Assembly (NCBI GenBank): GCA_023418915.1
Contig: JAEZYU010000067.1
Span: 1-64,000 of the forward strand
Reading direction: 5' to 3'
Source of the DNA: Bacillota bacterium
GTDB taxonomy: Bacteria; Bacillota; Clostridia; Acetivibrionales; DTU013
DNA length: 64,000 nt
Each line of letters begins with the position of its first letter. The stretch's first letter is position 1. The translations under genes and the position numbers were made by a program. Positions 9,293 through 17,768 of this stretch are shown one piece after another. The notes under the pieces were generated by a model. That model was not told where the DNA came from. It was given only the letters and a program-made list of their open reading frames with translations, and made no database searches.

Positions 9293-10383
9293 TCTTTCAC
9301 CCCCTTCTCCAATTTCTGCTTCACTTTCCTAATAAAATCATTTTCCATTTCAAGATCAACCTTAGCGGATCCGTTATATGTTTCTCTAAAAATTTGCTTG
9401 TAATCTGAACATGACCTTTTCCTGTACTGAGGTATTACATAAAAGGCACGGTTCCATACAGGATCCTCACGAAAATCACCGACGCTTTTTGCTAGAAAAT
9501 ACGGATTACCCCAATCCTTTACATCAACTGCCCAGATTTCTCCATATGGGAATGTTATCCTGAGGTCGTATGCATCAAAGTTTGGCCACATCTCAACACC
9601 CAACCCCATTTTCTTCAGTTTGCTCTCTAATCTGATTTCGTAGAGGCCTGGCCTTGTGACGAAACGCAATAGTCCCCGTTTTAGTCTCCAAATATGTCCT
9701 TTTGAATTAACCAACTCCTGATTATTTCGGAAATGATTTGTCATTACGGAACATATATGGCTGTCACAATGTGGAATGTCATTTCTCCATTCCAAGACCC
9801 ATCCACAATTACCGCATATATATTGTTTTCCATTATGTTTGGTGTAAGGAGGCAACTCTTCATAAGCATCTTTTAGAAAATTAGCAGCACAGCAATTTCC
9901 AGTATCTAAAGACCAGGAAACAATGTCATGTTTGGAGATTACCGGGTGTTCGATAATCTGTCTTCGGAACTTAACATAGTCATCAGGTTTCCCTTCAGCT
10001 ATGCAAGTATCCATGACACCGATAATAAGTTTCTCTGTAAGTTCTGTTTCAACATCACCTGTGGTAATTGCAAGATTGTAACAAAAATCCGTAGGCATCC
10101 CGTCGTATAAAAGTTGATCCTCTTCGAAAAAACGACTATTACAAAAAATATTCCATTGTTCTATAGGTGTATAAAATAGACGTACTGCTTCAGATATGTC
10201 TGTCGGATACTCCATACCGTTCTCAATGCAGTATACAGCTAGACTGTCGAGTCCAATAAGCAGCTCATCCGGATAAGGATACAAGATGTGATTCTGTTCC
10301 AGCATTCGCTGCCATTTTACAATACCAGTCGACAAAAACCTTAGTATTCGTAATGTTTTTTCAATTTGCTCAGGCATATACAT
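9289..10383 (-). CDS. pPIWI-RE-associated restriction endonuclease-like protein
   Basis: A 364-residue protein with three parts. There is a helical N-terminus, a zinc-ribbon-like segment (CGNCGW then CDSHIC, residues ~190-215), and a C-terminal PD-(D/E)XK nuclease fold. In the nuclease part, an Asp in AYDLRI (about 271) and D-V-K in AVDVKDWGNP (about 285-287) give the catalytic D...DxK set. This matches the REase member of the pPIWI-RE triad. The stop codon overlaps the helicase start. It is the first gene of the pPIWI-RE operon and lies 216 bases beyond the decayed gene at 10600-10758. It is expected to cut DNA recognised by the PIWI-helicase complex. Confidence 0.8.
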   Translation of the reverse strand: MYMPEQIEKTLRILRFLSTGIVKWQRMLEQNHILYPYPDELLIGLDSLAVYCIENGMEYPTDISEAVRLFYTPIEQWNIFCNSRFFEEDQLLYDGMPTDFCYNLAITTGDVETELTEKLIIGVMDTCIAEGKPDDYVKFRRQIIEHPVISKHDIVSWSLDTGNCCAANFLKDAYEELPPYTKHNGKQYICGNCGWVLEWRNDIPHCDSHICSVMTNHFRNNQELVNSKGHIWRLKRGLLRFVTRPGLYEIRLESKLKKMGLGVEMWPNFDAYDLRITFPYGEIWAVDVKDWGNPYFLAKSVGDFREDPVWNRAFYVIPQYRKRSCSDYKQIFRETYNGSAKVDLEMENDFIRKVKQKLEKGVKE

Positions 10384-10599
10384 CCTCCATCGAATATTCT
10401 ACAGTTCCACTGTATCACATCCGATGGACAGGGGATGACAAATTTTTAGCTTCTCGACATAATTTATGACAATTTCTAGATCGACCCGTTGAGTATTGAG
10501 TAAGAAATGATTATTTACCTCCTATGATTCCCGAAGATAATTAGCTTTTTATCCTCTCCTGAAAAATCATATTAAAAGTTTACTTCATCATATTTGATG
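10384..10599 (-). promoter_or_regulatory. Upstream region of the pPIWI-RE operon
   Basis: Non-coding AT-rich DNA between the decayed gene and the REase. It is the only gap before the pPIWI-RE genes large enough for a promoter. I see no unambiguous -35/-10 pair, hairpin or operator, so the assignment rests on position only. Confidence 0.25.
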
Positions 10600-10758
10600 T
10601 TATTTGACCATGTTTTCTCTTGCTGTTTCCAGCCCACCTCGCTAATCCACCATCTGGAAGAACCTTTCCGCATTATAATGACATTCCTTTTTCGCCCTGA
10701 AATAGATATTTACCATATCTTTATGGAATAATCGTTTCAATTCTTCATAGTCAGCCAT
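10600..10758 (-). pseudogene. Decayed small gene, premature stop
   Basis: An ATG at 10758 with a strong SD (GGAGGT, seven bases away) starts MADYEELKRLFHKDMVNIYF and reads on through KECHYNAERFFQMVD to a TAG at 10642-10644. Directly after the stop the same frame encodes RGGLETAR. This agrees with a small ~100-residue family I recall from defence islands, where YNA-RF-QM is followed by a GGLETAKRL motif. The frame then ends at MVK-stop. So the gene keeps its start and about 50 codons but has an in-frame stop and has lost its 3' half. It follows the HD gene by 21 bases and was once part of that operon. Confidence 0.6.
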
Positions 10759-10779
10759 ATAAGACCTCCGTACTTAAGT

Positions 10780-11358
10780 TTATTGTTTTTCAATTACAAA
10801 CCCGCTCCAACTATCGGCATATTGCAGTAATAGTGTCAATGGTCTCTCATGAGTAGCCACAGATGCATTATCATCAACATACTGTCCGTCATGGTAAACA
10901 ATAGCCTGGACCTCATCCTCGGTTAGGCTGATGTATTGCAAAGCAATGTAAATGCTTCTGATTGGTACACTCAAATAAGTTAGGTCCGAATTGAACCTAT
11001 ATGGGATGCTTGCGGGATATCCGTATTGTTTCTGCCGCTCTATAGGCTCATTCACCAGATATTGAGGTCTTCCGGGCATTCCAGCTTTTCCCAGGTCATG
11101 TAAAAGTGCAACAATAACACAGCTCTCATCACAGATTTCAGGAGCAATTGCAGCTTTCAGCCTTATCATTGTTTCTGCGACATTCACTGAATGTTTTAGT
11201 AACCCGCCTTCTTCACAAAGATGGAATTTTGTACTCGCTGGTGCCTTAAGCCATGAGGTCTCATTTTCAATGAAAGTCATAAGTTTTTGAAACTGGCTTT
11301 TGCGGTCAATAACTAATTCTTTTAACGCTAAATATCGTTCCAGAATATCATTTTGCAT
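10780..11358 (-). CDS. HD-domain metal-dependent phosphohydrolase
   Basis: A 192-residue HD-superfamily protein. The metal ligands are visible as H46/H56 (LCEEGGLLKHSVNV), the HD pair at 87-88 (LLHDLGK), a later His (YHDGQ) and a C-terminal Asp (LLQYADSW). HD proteins of this size hydrolyse nucleotides, nucleic-acid ends or cyclic nucleotides. The substrate cannot be deduced here. It lies between the BREX-3 operon plus PLD-like gene and the pPIWI-RE operon, separated by 157 bases from the gene before it. That position suggests a defence accessory, but no known BREX or pPIWI-RE subunit has this domain to my knowledge. Confidence 0.75.
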   Translation of the reverse strand: MQNDILERYLALKELVIDRKSQFQKLMTFIENETSWLKAPASTKFHLCEEGGLLKHSVNVAETMIRLKAAIAPEICDESCVIVALLHDLGKAGMPGRPQYLVNEPIERQKQYGYPASIPYRFNSDLTYLSVPIRSIYIALQYISLTEDEVQAIVYHDGQYVDDNASVATHERPLTLLLQYADSWSGFVIEKQ

Positions 11359-11515
11359 GAATGCTCACCTTATCCGGATTTATTAGCTATTAAAGTAGCT
11401 CAGTTACACTATAACATACCAATCAGTCAAAGTATGGGTAGTTTATTTTTAAGCCACAAGTTAAAAGTTTATCAGGCCATCTAGTATAATTAGCACACCA
11501 CTCATCCATATAGTA

Positions 11516-12781
11516 TTACTTCTTGATCGGAGCGGCTCTGTATTCGTTTATAGGAATATCAGGTAATCCTGCATAAGGAAAAGCTCTTTGAAGATTACCA
11601 ATAAATGATTCTTCATGAAGCATTTCATATGTGACTTCCTTAAAGACATAACGAATAATCATATCTTTCACAAAATGCTCTGCTTTAGGGATAATGCTAG
11701 CAAGTTTCACGTCTAAATACGTCCTTACTGTAACTTCATCCGGTTCACGTGTATTAATACCATATTTGAGCTCATCTGGCGGATTCTTTTTAACCATTGG
11801 CTCTAGAATACTAATAAGATTGTTTTTACATGCTTCAAATTCTTCTTCTAGTTTTGATTGAATGTGATTTTTGAATTCATTTAACTCTAATTGCAGTTTC
11901 TCAATATCATTAATAAAACTATTTTTATGCTGTTTTAGCATTACAGTACCATAGCGGCTTCCAAGCGATTTCAAATACTTATCTCGCAGTGCTTTAACTT
12001 TTTCATTCATTACTTTTCCTGATAGAGCACTGTCGGATCTTATAAGCTGATATGAAGCCTTTAAACGATCCTGATCTTTTTCATCTGATACAAGATTCAG
12101 CAATTCTTGAGGTATCGTAATTGTATGCCTTGTTAAGTGAGTCCCCTCCAAGCTCAACTCAACGAACTGAATATAACTGGAGTATACATTAACTTGTCTA
12201 GCTAAATCAAATTGTTGTGGCGGGCACTTATCAAGACTTGATTCAATCTCCTCCATATCTTTACTACTGAAAACGTCAATGGCTATTTCCGGTTTGGGTA
12301 CACTTACAACAGGTGGTATTTTTACAGCAATATTATGTTCAATAATTTCATCAACTAATAACTTTGGCGCAATTGCACTGAGTAATTGATTGGCTTGTTC
12401 AAGACTGACGGTAACTGAATTAGGAGCAAATGCACTTTTACTTGTTGGTTCTTCCTCAACAAGGCGAGGTGTCGGCGTGAAAAGCAAAGCTTCATCGTCA
12501 GCAATAATCAGCCCAATACGAACACCTGGGCATTTCCGAAGGTATATTCTTTCGCTTTCAAGGTATCTGATTGCTTCTATATCGCCATACCCTAATCGAT
12601 AAATTTGCGGGTCTGGGTCCAAAATAATTTCTAGTCCTGCTCCCTCATTCTGTGACTTATAACCTGATACGGCTTTAGCCACTGAAAGCCATATCCCTGG
12701 AGCCATATACACCACTCTTCGTCGTGCCTTTTCTATGATATCTACCAGCAGTTCATCTGTTAACATTTGAAAGGTTGCCAA
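11516..12781 (-). CDS. PLD-like N-terminal / coiled-coil protein, unknown function
   Basis: A 421-residue protein. The first ~110 residues look like half of a phospholipase D-type fold (ARRRVVYMAPGIW, LEIILDPDPQIYRLGYGD, VRIGLIIADDEALLFTP). The expected H-x-K-x4-D catalytic motif is missing, so this half is probably non-catalytic. A Pro/Val-rich linker follows, then a Lys/Glu-rich coiled coil around 282-327. A TTG start at 12781 is chosen because a GGGGGGTGG site lies 8 bases upstream; an ATG five codons later is the alternative. It is encoded 112 bases after brxA in the same direction and may be co-transcribed with BREX. DISARM DrmC is also PLD-like, but this protein does not match it beyond the fold. 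Confidence 0.5.
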   Translation of the reverse strand: MATFQMLTDELLVDIIEKARRRVVYMAPGIWLSVAKAVSGYKSQNEGAGLEIILDPDPQIYRLGYGDIEAIRYLESERIYLRKCPGVRIGLIIADDEALLFTPTPRLVEEEPTSKSAFAPNSVTVSLEQANQLLSAIAPKLLVDEIIEHNIAVKIPPVVSVPKPEIAIDVFSSKDMEEIESSLDKCPPQQFDLARQVNVYSSYIQFVELSLEGTHLTRHTITIPQELLNLVSDEKDQDRLKASYQLIRSDSALSGKVMNEKVKALRDKYLKSLGSRYGTVMLKQHKNSFINDIEKLQLELNEFKNHIQSKLEEEFEACKNNLISILEPMVKKNPPDELKYGINTREPDEVTVRTYLDVKLASIIPKAEHFVKDMIIRYVFKEVTYEMLHEESFIGNLQRAFPYAGLPDIPINEYRAAPIKK

Positions 12782-12893
12782 TTAAACCACCCCCCATTAT
12801 TTTCATATCCTAATTAGGCTAATCTGAGTGTCTGTATGCCCTCCATCTTGGTCGAATTCGAAAAAAAGCACAAAGTATAGTTAATGGTAAAAT

Positions 12894-13607
12894 TTATGAC
12901 AACGATGAAATAACGCGAAAAACCACCTGCTCACCCATGCGTTCCATTACTAAATACGGGACTGCTGCCATATCTGCCTGCGTAACATCACAAATAGAAA
13001 ATGGAAAAATTGCAGAGTGTGCAATGAATGCTTCCCAAGTCATGTATTGCCGGTCGGCTGCTATCATTACTGCGGCGAAGAGAAGCGCCACTACTCTAGG
13101 ATCAGAAACTGTAATACGGTTTTTTGTGTAGGATGAACTTCCGACTTTTTCAAGAACGCCCATGTCGCACAACGATTTTAATGTTCTCGTTACTGCACAT
13201 AAAACAGAATTCCGAGCACCCCATTTTTCGCCCATCTCTTCTTTTATTTGTGAGGCTTTTACTACATCTCGAATTTCAAAAAAACGTCCTAGTGTTTCAC
13301 TTAAGTCAAAAAAGATTTTGTATTGCATGAGCAACAGAGCCCAATGAATGGGTAGGCGTTCTGCTCTAGACAATTGCTTTGCCGCATCTACCGCTTCATT
13401 ATGCAAAGGTTTTGTAGTGTCATACCAAATATTTTGTACAACTATTCTGGTCTTTTTAATGTTCTCTTTAGCAGAATAAATAAGAGATATTGAATTCTCC
13501 AAACGTTCTCTGGCATCCTCTTTTGATACACCCGCAATAAATAATTCAAAGGACTCATTCATCATTTCATTGTTGATACTAGTTATAAGTGCAACTCTTT
13601 CTGCCAT
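12894..13607 (-). CDS. brxA: BREX protein BrxA (DUF1819-like)
   Basis: A 237-residue all-helical protein at the position that type 3 BREX loci reserve for brxA, directly after pglZ (start four bases beyond the pglZ stop, SD AGGAGAAT). The sequence has an N-terminal FELFIAGVSKEDARERLENS region, a LPIHWALLLMQYKIFF helix and a helix-turn-helix-like segment (NSVLCAVTRTLKSLCDMGVLEK). This agrees with the wHTH-like DNA-binding fold of BrxA/DUF1819. It is slightly longer than the typical ~200 residues. The family call rests partly on gene order. Confidence 0.7.
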   Translation of the reverse strand: MAERVALITSINNEMMNESFELFIAGVSKEDARERLENSISLIYSAKENIKKTRIVVQNIWYDTTKPLHNEAVDAAKQLSRAERLPIHWALLLMQYKIFFDLSETLGRFFEIRDVVKASQIKEEMGEKWGARNSVLCAVTRTLKSLCDMGVLEKVGSSSYTKNRITVSDPRVVALLFAAVMIAADRQYMTWEAFIAHSAIFPFSICDVTQADMAAVPYLVMERMGEQVVFRVISSLS

Positions 13608-13611
13608 TCTG

Positions 13612-15078
13612 TTATTCTCCTATTCTAACAAACGGTACGAGTAATTCCTCAATAGAATCACTGCCGTGTGTAATATATTTATTGCCTCGATCACCAATAC
13701 ACTCTCCGTTTGCAAAGAGGAAATAGCGATAATTTTTCGGCATATAAGTACCAGCATACTCGTAAACCTTGAATTTATCAAGTTCTTCAGCACCGGCAAA
13801 ATCCTTATAAATAACAGCCCTGCGACTGACATCCTCGGTCAAAAGTCCTGGCTTTGTGAATCGGCCCATACCAACCGCTTCAGCATGTCCATGGTCGGCA
13901 GTGATAAAAACATCAAAACCAGCGGACAATAGATTTTCAATCATGCTTCGAAGTGTACCGTTTTTAAGCCATGTTTCTATATCCACTGCCATTCCAGACA
14001 TTCCCTGAAGCTGTCTATGTATCAGGTCATCTATGAAATTCACAACAATTCCAGCTGCTTTGATTTTATCAGGGATTTCGGGTGTTTCAGTTTTTCCGAA
14101 ATATATCTCATCGTCTCGGAGCCCGTTCTCTATCCAATAATGTCGCCACTGTTTTTCTTCATCAACCAAAGAAAATGTTTTCGGATTCTGCACTGGTATT
14201 GCCCCCGAAAACAGGGACTGTCGAGCAATGCTTGTGATCGTTGGGATAAACGAAAAAACTGCACTGACGTTCAATCTCCACGGCGCATCTGAAAATGATT
14301 CTTGGATTAGTTGCCAGTCCACAAAACTCATACCATCAATAACAATGACTGCTGGTTTTTGTCCATTTCTACGCACAAAGTCCAAGACGTGATGAAGCAT
14401 TACAGGCTGGCTAATATCTGCTGCCGTCGCGAGAGACGAGTAACGCTCAGAAGTCCAATTGCGGAAAGTTGTGTCAACTGAACTGTAAGTCTCTTGAATA
14501 TCTTTAATCGTAAATCCTTTGTCGCGCAGCAGCATAAGTTTACACAGCAAGTCTACAACTGGCGTCCAATCGCGGTATGTCTTGCAAGATGCCAATCGCA
14601 TTATAAGCTCTCGTGTAGCAGCTGCAGAATAAGCATTTACTATATCCTGATTAAACATATCAACTGTTAAAAACGCTTTTGTTTGTTTTGCAGTCAAACG
14701 ACGTCCACTCAAATACTTAGTTGCTACAGACAAGTAATCAAAATCAATATTGCGAGAGGCACGGATGGTAGAAGTATCAAGTCTTGGGAATACTGTGTCA
14801 AGCCCCAGCGTAACAATTGTGAACTGTTTATTAATATCATAAGGTATTTTGATATCCAAGCTGGGTATTATGAAAATGGTCCGTTCTTTAGTCTGGCGGC
14901 AATCCCGTTCAAAAATGAAGCGAAGCTCTTCAGAGCAGTTCACTTCAAAAACGCTATACTCATCCCAATACAGTCCGTTAGTTCCGGCAGTACGAGAAAC
15001 AAGGTTATCAGTATCGTATATTATAAGCTGTTCAACCCAAGGCAGCCCAGCTTTTTCAAAAAGCAAATCTCTCAACAT
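13612..15078 (-). CDS. pglZ: BREX-3 phosphatase-fold protein PglZ
   Basis: PglZ of the alkaline-phosphatase superfamily. The metal-binding strands are visible as VIVIDGMSFVDW near residue 244 and ITADHGHAEAVG near 393. The start is set at ATG 15078, not the first possible start at 15123, because AAGGTG lies eight bases upstream and the ATG overlaps the TGA of brxHII (ATGTTGA). This indicates translational coupling. The product opens MLRDLLFEKAGLPWVEQL. At 488 residues it is the short type-3 form, compared with ~800 in type 1. PglZ is the hallmark BREX protein, but its biochemical role is still unclear. Confidence 0.85.
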   Translation of the reverse strand: MLRDLLFEKAGLPWVEQLIIYDTDNLVSRTAGTNGLYWDEYSVFEVNCSEELRFIFERDCRQTKERTIFIIPSLDIKIPYDINKQFTIVTLGLDTVFPRLDTSTIRASRNIDFDYLSVATKYLSGRRLTAKQTKAFLTVDMFNQDIVNAYSAAATRELIMRLASCKTYRDWTPVVDLLCKLMLLRDKGFTIKDIQETYSSVDTTFRNWTSERYSSLATAADISQPVMLHHVLDFVRRNGQKPAVIVIDGMSFVDWQLIQESFSDAPWRLNVSAVFSFIPTITSIARQSLFSGAIPVQNPKTFSLVDEEKQWRHYWIENGLRDDEIYFGKTETPEIPDKIKAAGIVVNFIDDLIHRQLQGMSGMAVDIETWLKNGTLRSMIENLLSAGFDVFITADHGHAEAVGMGRFTKPGLLTEDVSRRAVIYKDFAGAEELDKFKVYEYAGTYMPKNYRYFLFANGECIGDRGNKYITHGSDSIEELLVPFVRIGE

Positions 15079-17768
15079 GGCTTTTTCACCTTGCATATTA
15101 ACATTGGCTGCAGCGAGGGACAAATACTCTTATGTCGATTGTATTCCTGCTGTAGCTCTTGCAACTGCCTTTCAAGTTTTTTTATACGCGATACGTGAAT
15201 GTTTTCTATACCGATTTTGTCAGCCGCTTCTATGCGAAGTGTTAGGGCATATCGGCGCTTTTTGTATTTTTGTTCGTGCCAAGAATAATAATGATTCTTC
15301 ATTTCAAGGAATGTATCTTCAGTCAGCTCAGCAGCACGGGAGAGAATAGCGCAATATGTGTCATCGTTAAGTGATTCCGTACCCAACATATTTAGTGTAA
15401 TTTTATTGTGAAGCATCTCATCCCAAAGCAGCTTAGATGCGGCTGGACGATAGACATCATTATCATTGATAAACAGCGAAATCATGCGCTGGTTTTCATC
15501 ACCATCGCTCAAGGAAATCCGCCATAATGACCATAGGCCATTCTCGGTATTTACACCTTTCACTTCAAAAACAGGAATGCCATCTTTTTTATGCCACACT
15601 ATTCTATCGCCCAAAAGCATTTGTATTTGTGGGTCGGAAACTGACAGTTCTAAATCGAATAGCGGATCAACTGCATAACCTTTCCAAGTTTTATAATGAG
15701 TGAGCATATTCTGCAATACACTGTGGAATGCTTGTTGTTGCCGTTCAAACTGGCTATCAGGCATAAGCGTTTTTTCATCACGTATAATATCGCGGATCTT
15801 AACAGCCTGTCCGACTTGTTTTTCCATATCTTTGCCAAGCTCATCAGTGTAATATGTTCCATACCTCTGTGCTGCTATAGTTTTCATATATACCTGGGTG
15901 AAGTCAAGATCTGCACTATCACTATTAAGTACATCTTGAAGTTTATCAAAACCCAGTTCCGTTAGGATTGTAGCCAGTTTTTCCTCAAGAACAGAGCGCA
16001 CTCGATTTTCAATAGTATCATCAAGAATGAAATTAAAGACTTCGACATCCTTGGCTTGCCCAATACGGTCTGCACGACCGATACGTTGTTCAATCTTCAT
16101 CGGATTCCAAGGAAGGTCGTAGTTAATTACAATATGTGCGAACTGCATATTGATACCTTCACCACCTGCATCGGTGGATATGAGTATGTTACGTTCACGG
16201 CGAAATTGCCGCAGTGCAACATTTCTTTCTTCTATTGACATATGACCGTTGATAAGAGAGGTTGTAAAGCCACGCGCCTCAACCAGCGCCTGTATGAATT
16301 TTTGTGTCGTTACAAATTCGGTGAATATAATAATCTTCGCATCAGCTTCCTGCGTAGACAGCAGACGAAGAATCTCACATAGCTGCTCGGCTTTAGCATC
16401 AATAAATTGATTTTTCGCTTGCTTTGCCAGTGATAGAAGCTGCTCAAGCTGCAGTTTCTCCTCAGCGATACCGGCAGAAAGAACAGTTAATGCCTCTTCA
16501 AGTGATTCCTCCATCTCTTGATCAGCTAAGTCCCCGATACTTGCCATATGTAGCTGTTCTGACTGCGTGGTGATAATGTCTAAGCGACGTTCCAGTGCGT
16601 CAGCAATGGCGGCAGTACTGCTGGAAACCAGTCGTTGAAACAGCACCATGAGAAAACCAATGTACGGTTTCTTTTCACGCATGGCCTTATTGTAGCCGGT
16701 CCGCACATATTCGGTTACCTGCTCATAGAGCTCCTGCTGAAGACTATGGCGTTCTTGCCATTTCACTTTTACAAGATGCGTATGACGCTCTTTGAAAAGC
16801 GGTTTTCCTTCATTGTCCACAGCTTCTCGTTTTTCTGTACGAATGATATAAGGCGTTACTTGCTCTTTTACCACTGCCTTTGGATTTGGAAAAGCATCAC
16901 GGTCAAGTAATTGCATTATCCTCAGGAAAGGCTCCGTTTTACCGGAATGTGGTGTAGCTGTAAGAAGCAACAAATGCGGGCTTGCTTTTGAGAGCATGTC
17001 CCCAAGTTTATGTCGTGCCACCTCCCCAGTAGAGCCCGCCACACGATGCGCCTCATCAATTATTATCAAATCCCATCCACCTGCTACGACAGCCTCAATA
17101 CGGTCATCATTGTATTGATCGATGCGCTCCTGTGTCCAACCATTACGTTGTTCCAGTGGTTTGATAGCATCCATAGGACTGATGACCAGCGGAAATTGTG
17201 TAAAAACATTCTGGTCGTGGTTTATCTTTTTCAAAGTTGCATAGTCTTCAGGTGAAACAATAGTAAACCGCTCACCGAATTTCTCAAGCATCTCCGCTTC
17301 CCACTGTGTAACAAGACCCTTAGGGCAAACTACAAGAACGCGTTCAATGATACCTCGTGTTTTTAACTCTTTAATTATCAAGCCTGCTTCAATTGTTTTT
17401 CCGAGTCCAACCTCGTCAGCAAGCATATATCTGACTTCATTTGATGCCATTGCCCGCTCTAATGCATATCGCTGGTGAGGAAGCGGGAGAACACTTTCGC
17501 TGGTGTCGAAAACCGTACCGTTGGCAAGCTCATTTTTTACCTTGCACCATGCTGCGACAAAACGCACAAACGCCTCCGAAGCTGCGGATGCAGCCACGGA
17601 AGATGCAAGGTTCTCGGCATTAACAGAATATACTGCATTCGTCATCATATCGATAACCTTGTAGGTTGTCATGCCCCAAAGCGTTTGTACCTCAACAACG
17701 AGCACAACACGATTACTTTGAGTATCTATTACGCTTTCTCCAACGGTAAACACGGTATCACACCTCAC
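15072..17768 (-). CDS. brxHII: BREX-3 helicase BrxHII (SNF2/DEAH type)
   Basis: An 898-residue SNF2-like helicase. The Q/Walker A region is MLADEVGLGKTIEAG near residues 115-129, the DEAH box is IIIDEAHRVAG, motif III is LLLTATPHSGK, and the C-terminal helicase half carries STDAGGEGINMQ and RIGRADRIGQ. The final ~250 residues are specific to the family and include a coiled-coil end. The start overlaps the pglXI stop by four bases (ATGA-type) and its stop overlaps the pglZ start. Type 3 BREX uses this helicase where type 1 carries BrxL. The complete motif set suggests an active ATPase. Confidence 0.88.
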   Translation of the reverse strand: MRCDTVFTVGESVIDTQSNRVVLVVEVQTLWGMTTYKVIDMMTNAVYSVNAENLASSVAASAASEAFVRFVAAWCKVKNELANGTVFDTSESVLPLPHQRYALERAMASNEVRYMLADEVGLGKTIEAGLIIKELKTRGIIERVLVVCPKGLVTQWEAEMLEKFGERFTIVSPEDYATLKKINHDQNVFTQFPLVISPMDAIKPLEQRNGWTQERIDQYNDDRIEAVVAGGWDLIIIDEAHRVAGSTGEVARHKLGDMLSKASPHLLLLTATPHSGKTEPFLRIMQLLDRDAFPNPKAVVKEQVTPYIIRTEKREAVDNEGKPLFKERHTHLVKVKWQERHSLQQELYEQVTEYVRTGYNKAMREKKPYIGFLMVLFQRLVSSSTAAIADALERRLDIITTQSEQLHMASIGDLADQEMEESLEEALTVLSAGIAEEKLQLEQLLSLAKQAKNQFIDAKAEQLCEILRLLSTQEADAKIIIFTEFVTTQKFIQALVEARGFTTSLINGHMSIEERNVALRQFRRERNILISTDAGGEGINMQFAHIVINYDLPWNPMKIEQRIGRADRIGQAKDVEVFNFILDDTIENRVRSVLEEKLATILTELGFDKLQDVLNSDSADLDFTQVYMKTIAAQRYGTYYTDELGKDMEKQVGQAVKIRDIIRDEKTLMPDSQFERQQQAFHSVLQNMLTHYKTWKGYAVDPLFDLELSVSDPQIQMLLGDRIVWHKKDGIPVFEVKGVNTENGLWSLWRISLSDGDENQRMISLFINDNDVYRPAASKLLWDEMLHNKITLNMLGTESLNDDTYCAILSRAAELTEDTFLEMKNHYYSWHEQKYKKRRYALTLRIEAADKIGIENIHVSRIKKLERQLQELQQEYNRHKSICPSLQPMLICKVKKPC

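Noticed and set aside
11516..12781. DISARM DrmC
   Set aside because: No HxK motif, and no DrmA/DrmB/DrmMI partners; the surrounding operon is BREX-3.
15079..15123. Longer pglZ start
   Set aside because: It would deepen the overlap with brxHII to 52 bases and lacks an SD; ATG 15078 has AAGGTG and an ATGTTGA overlap.
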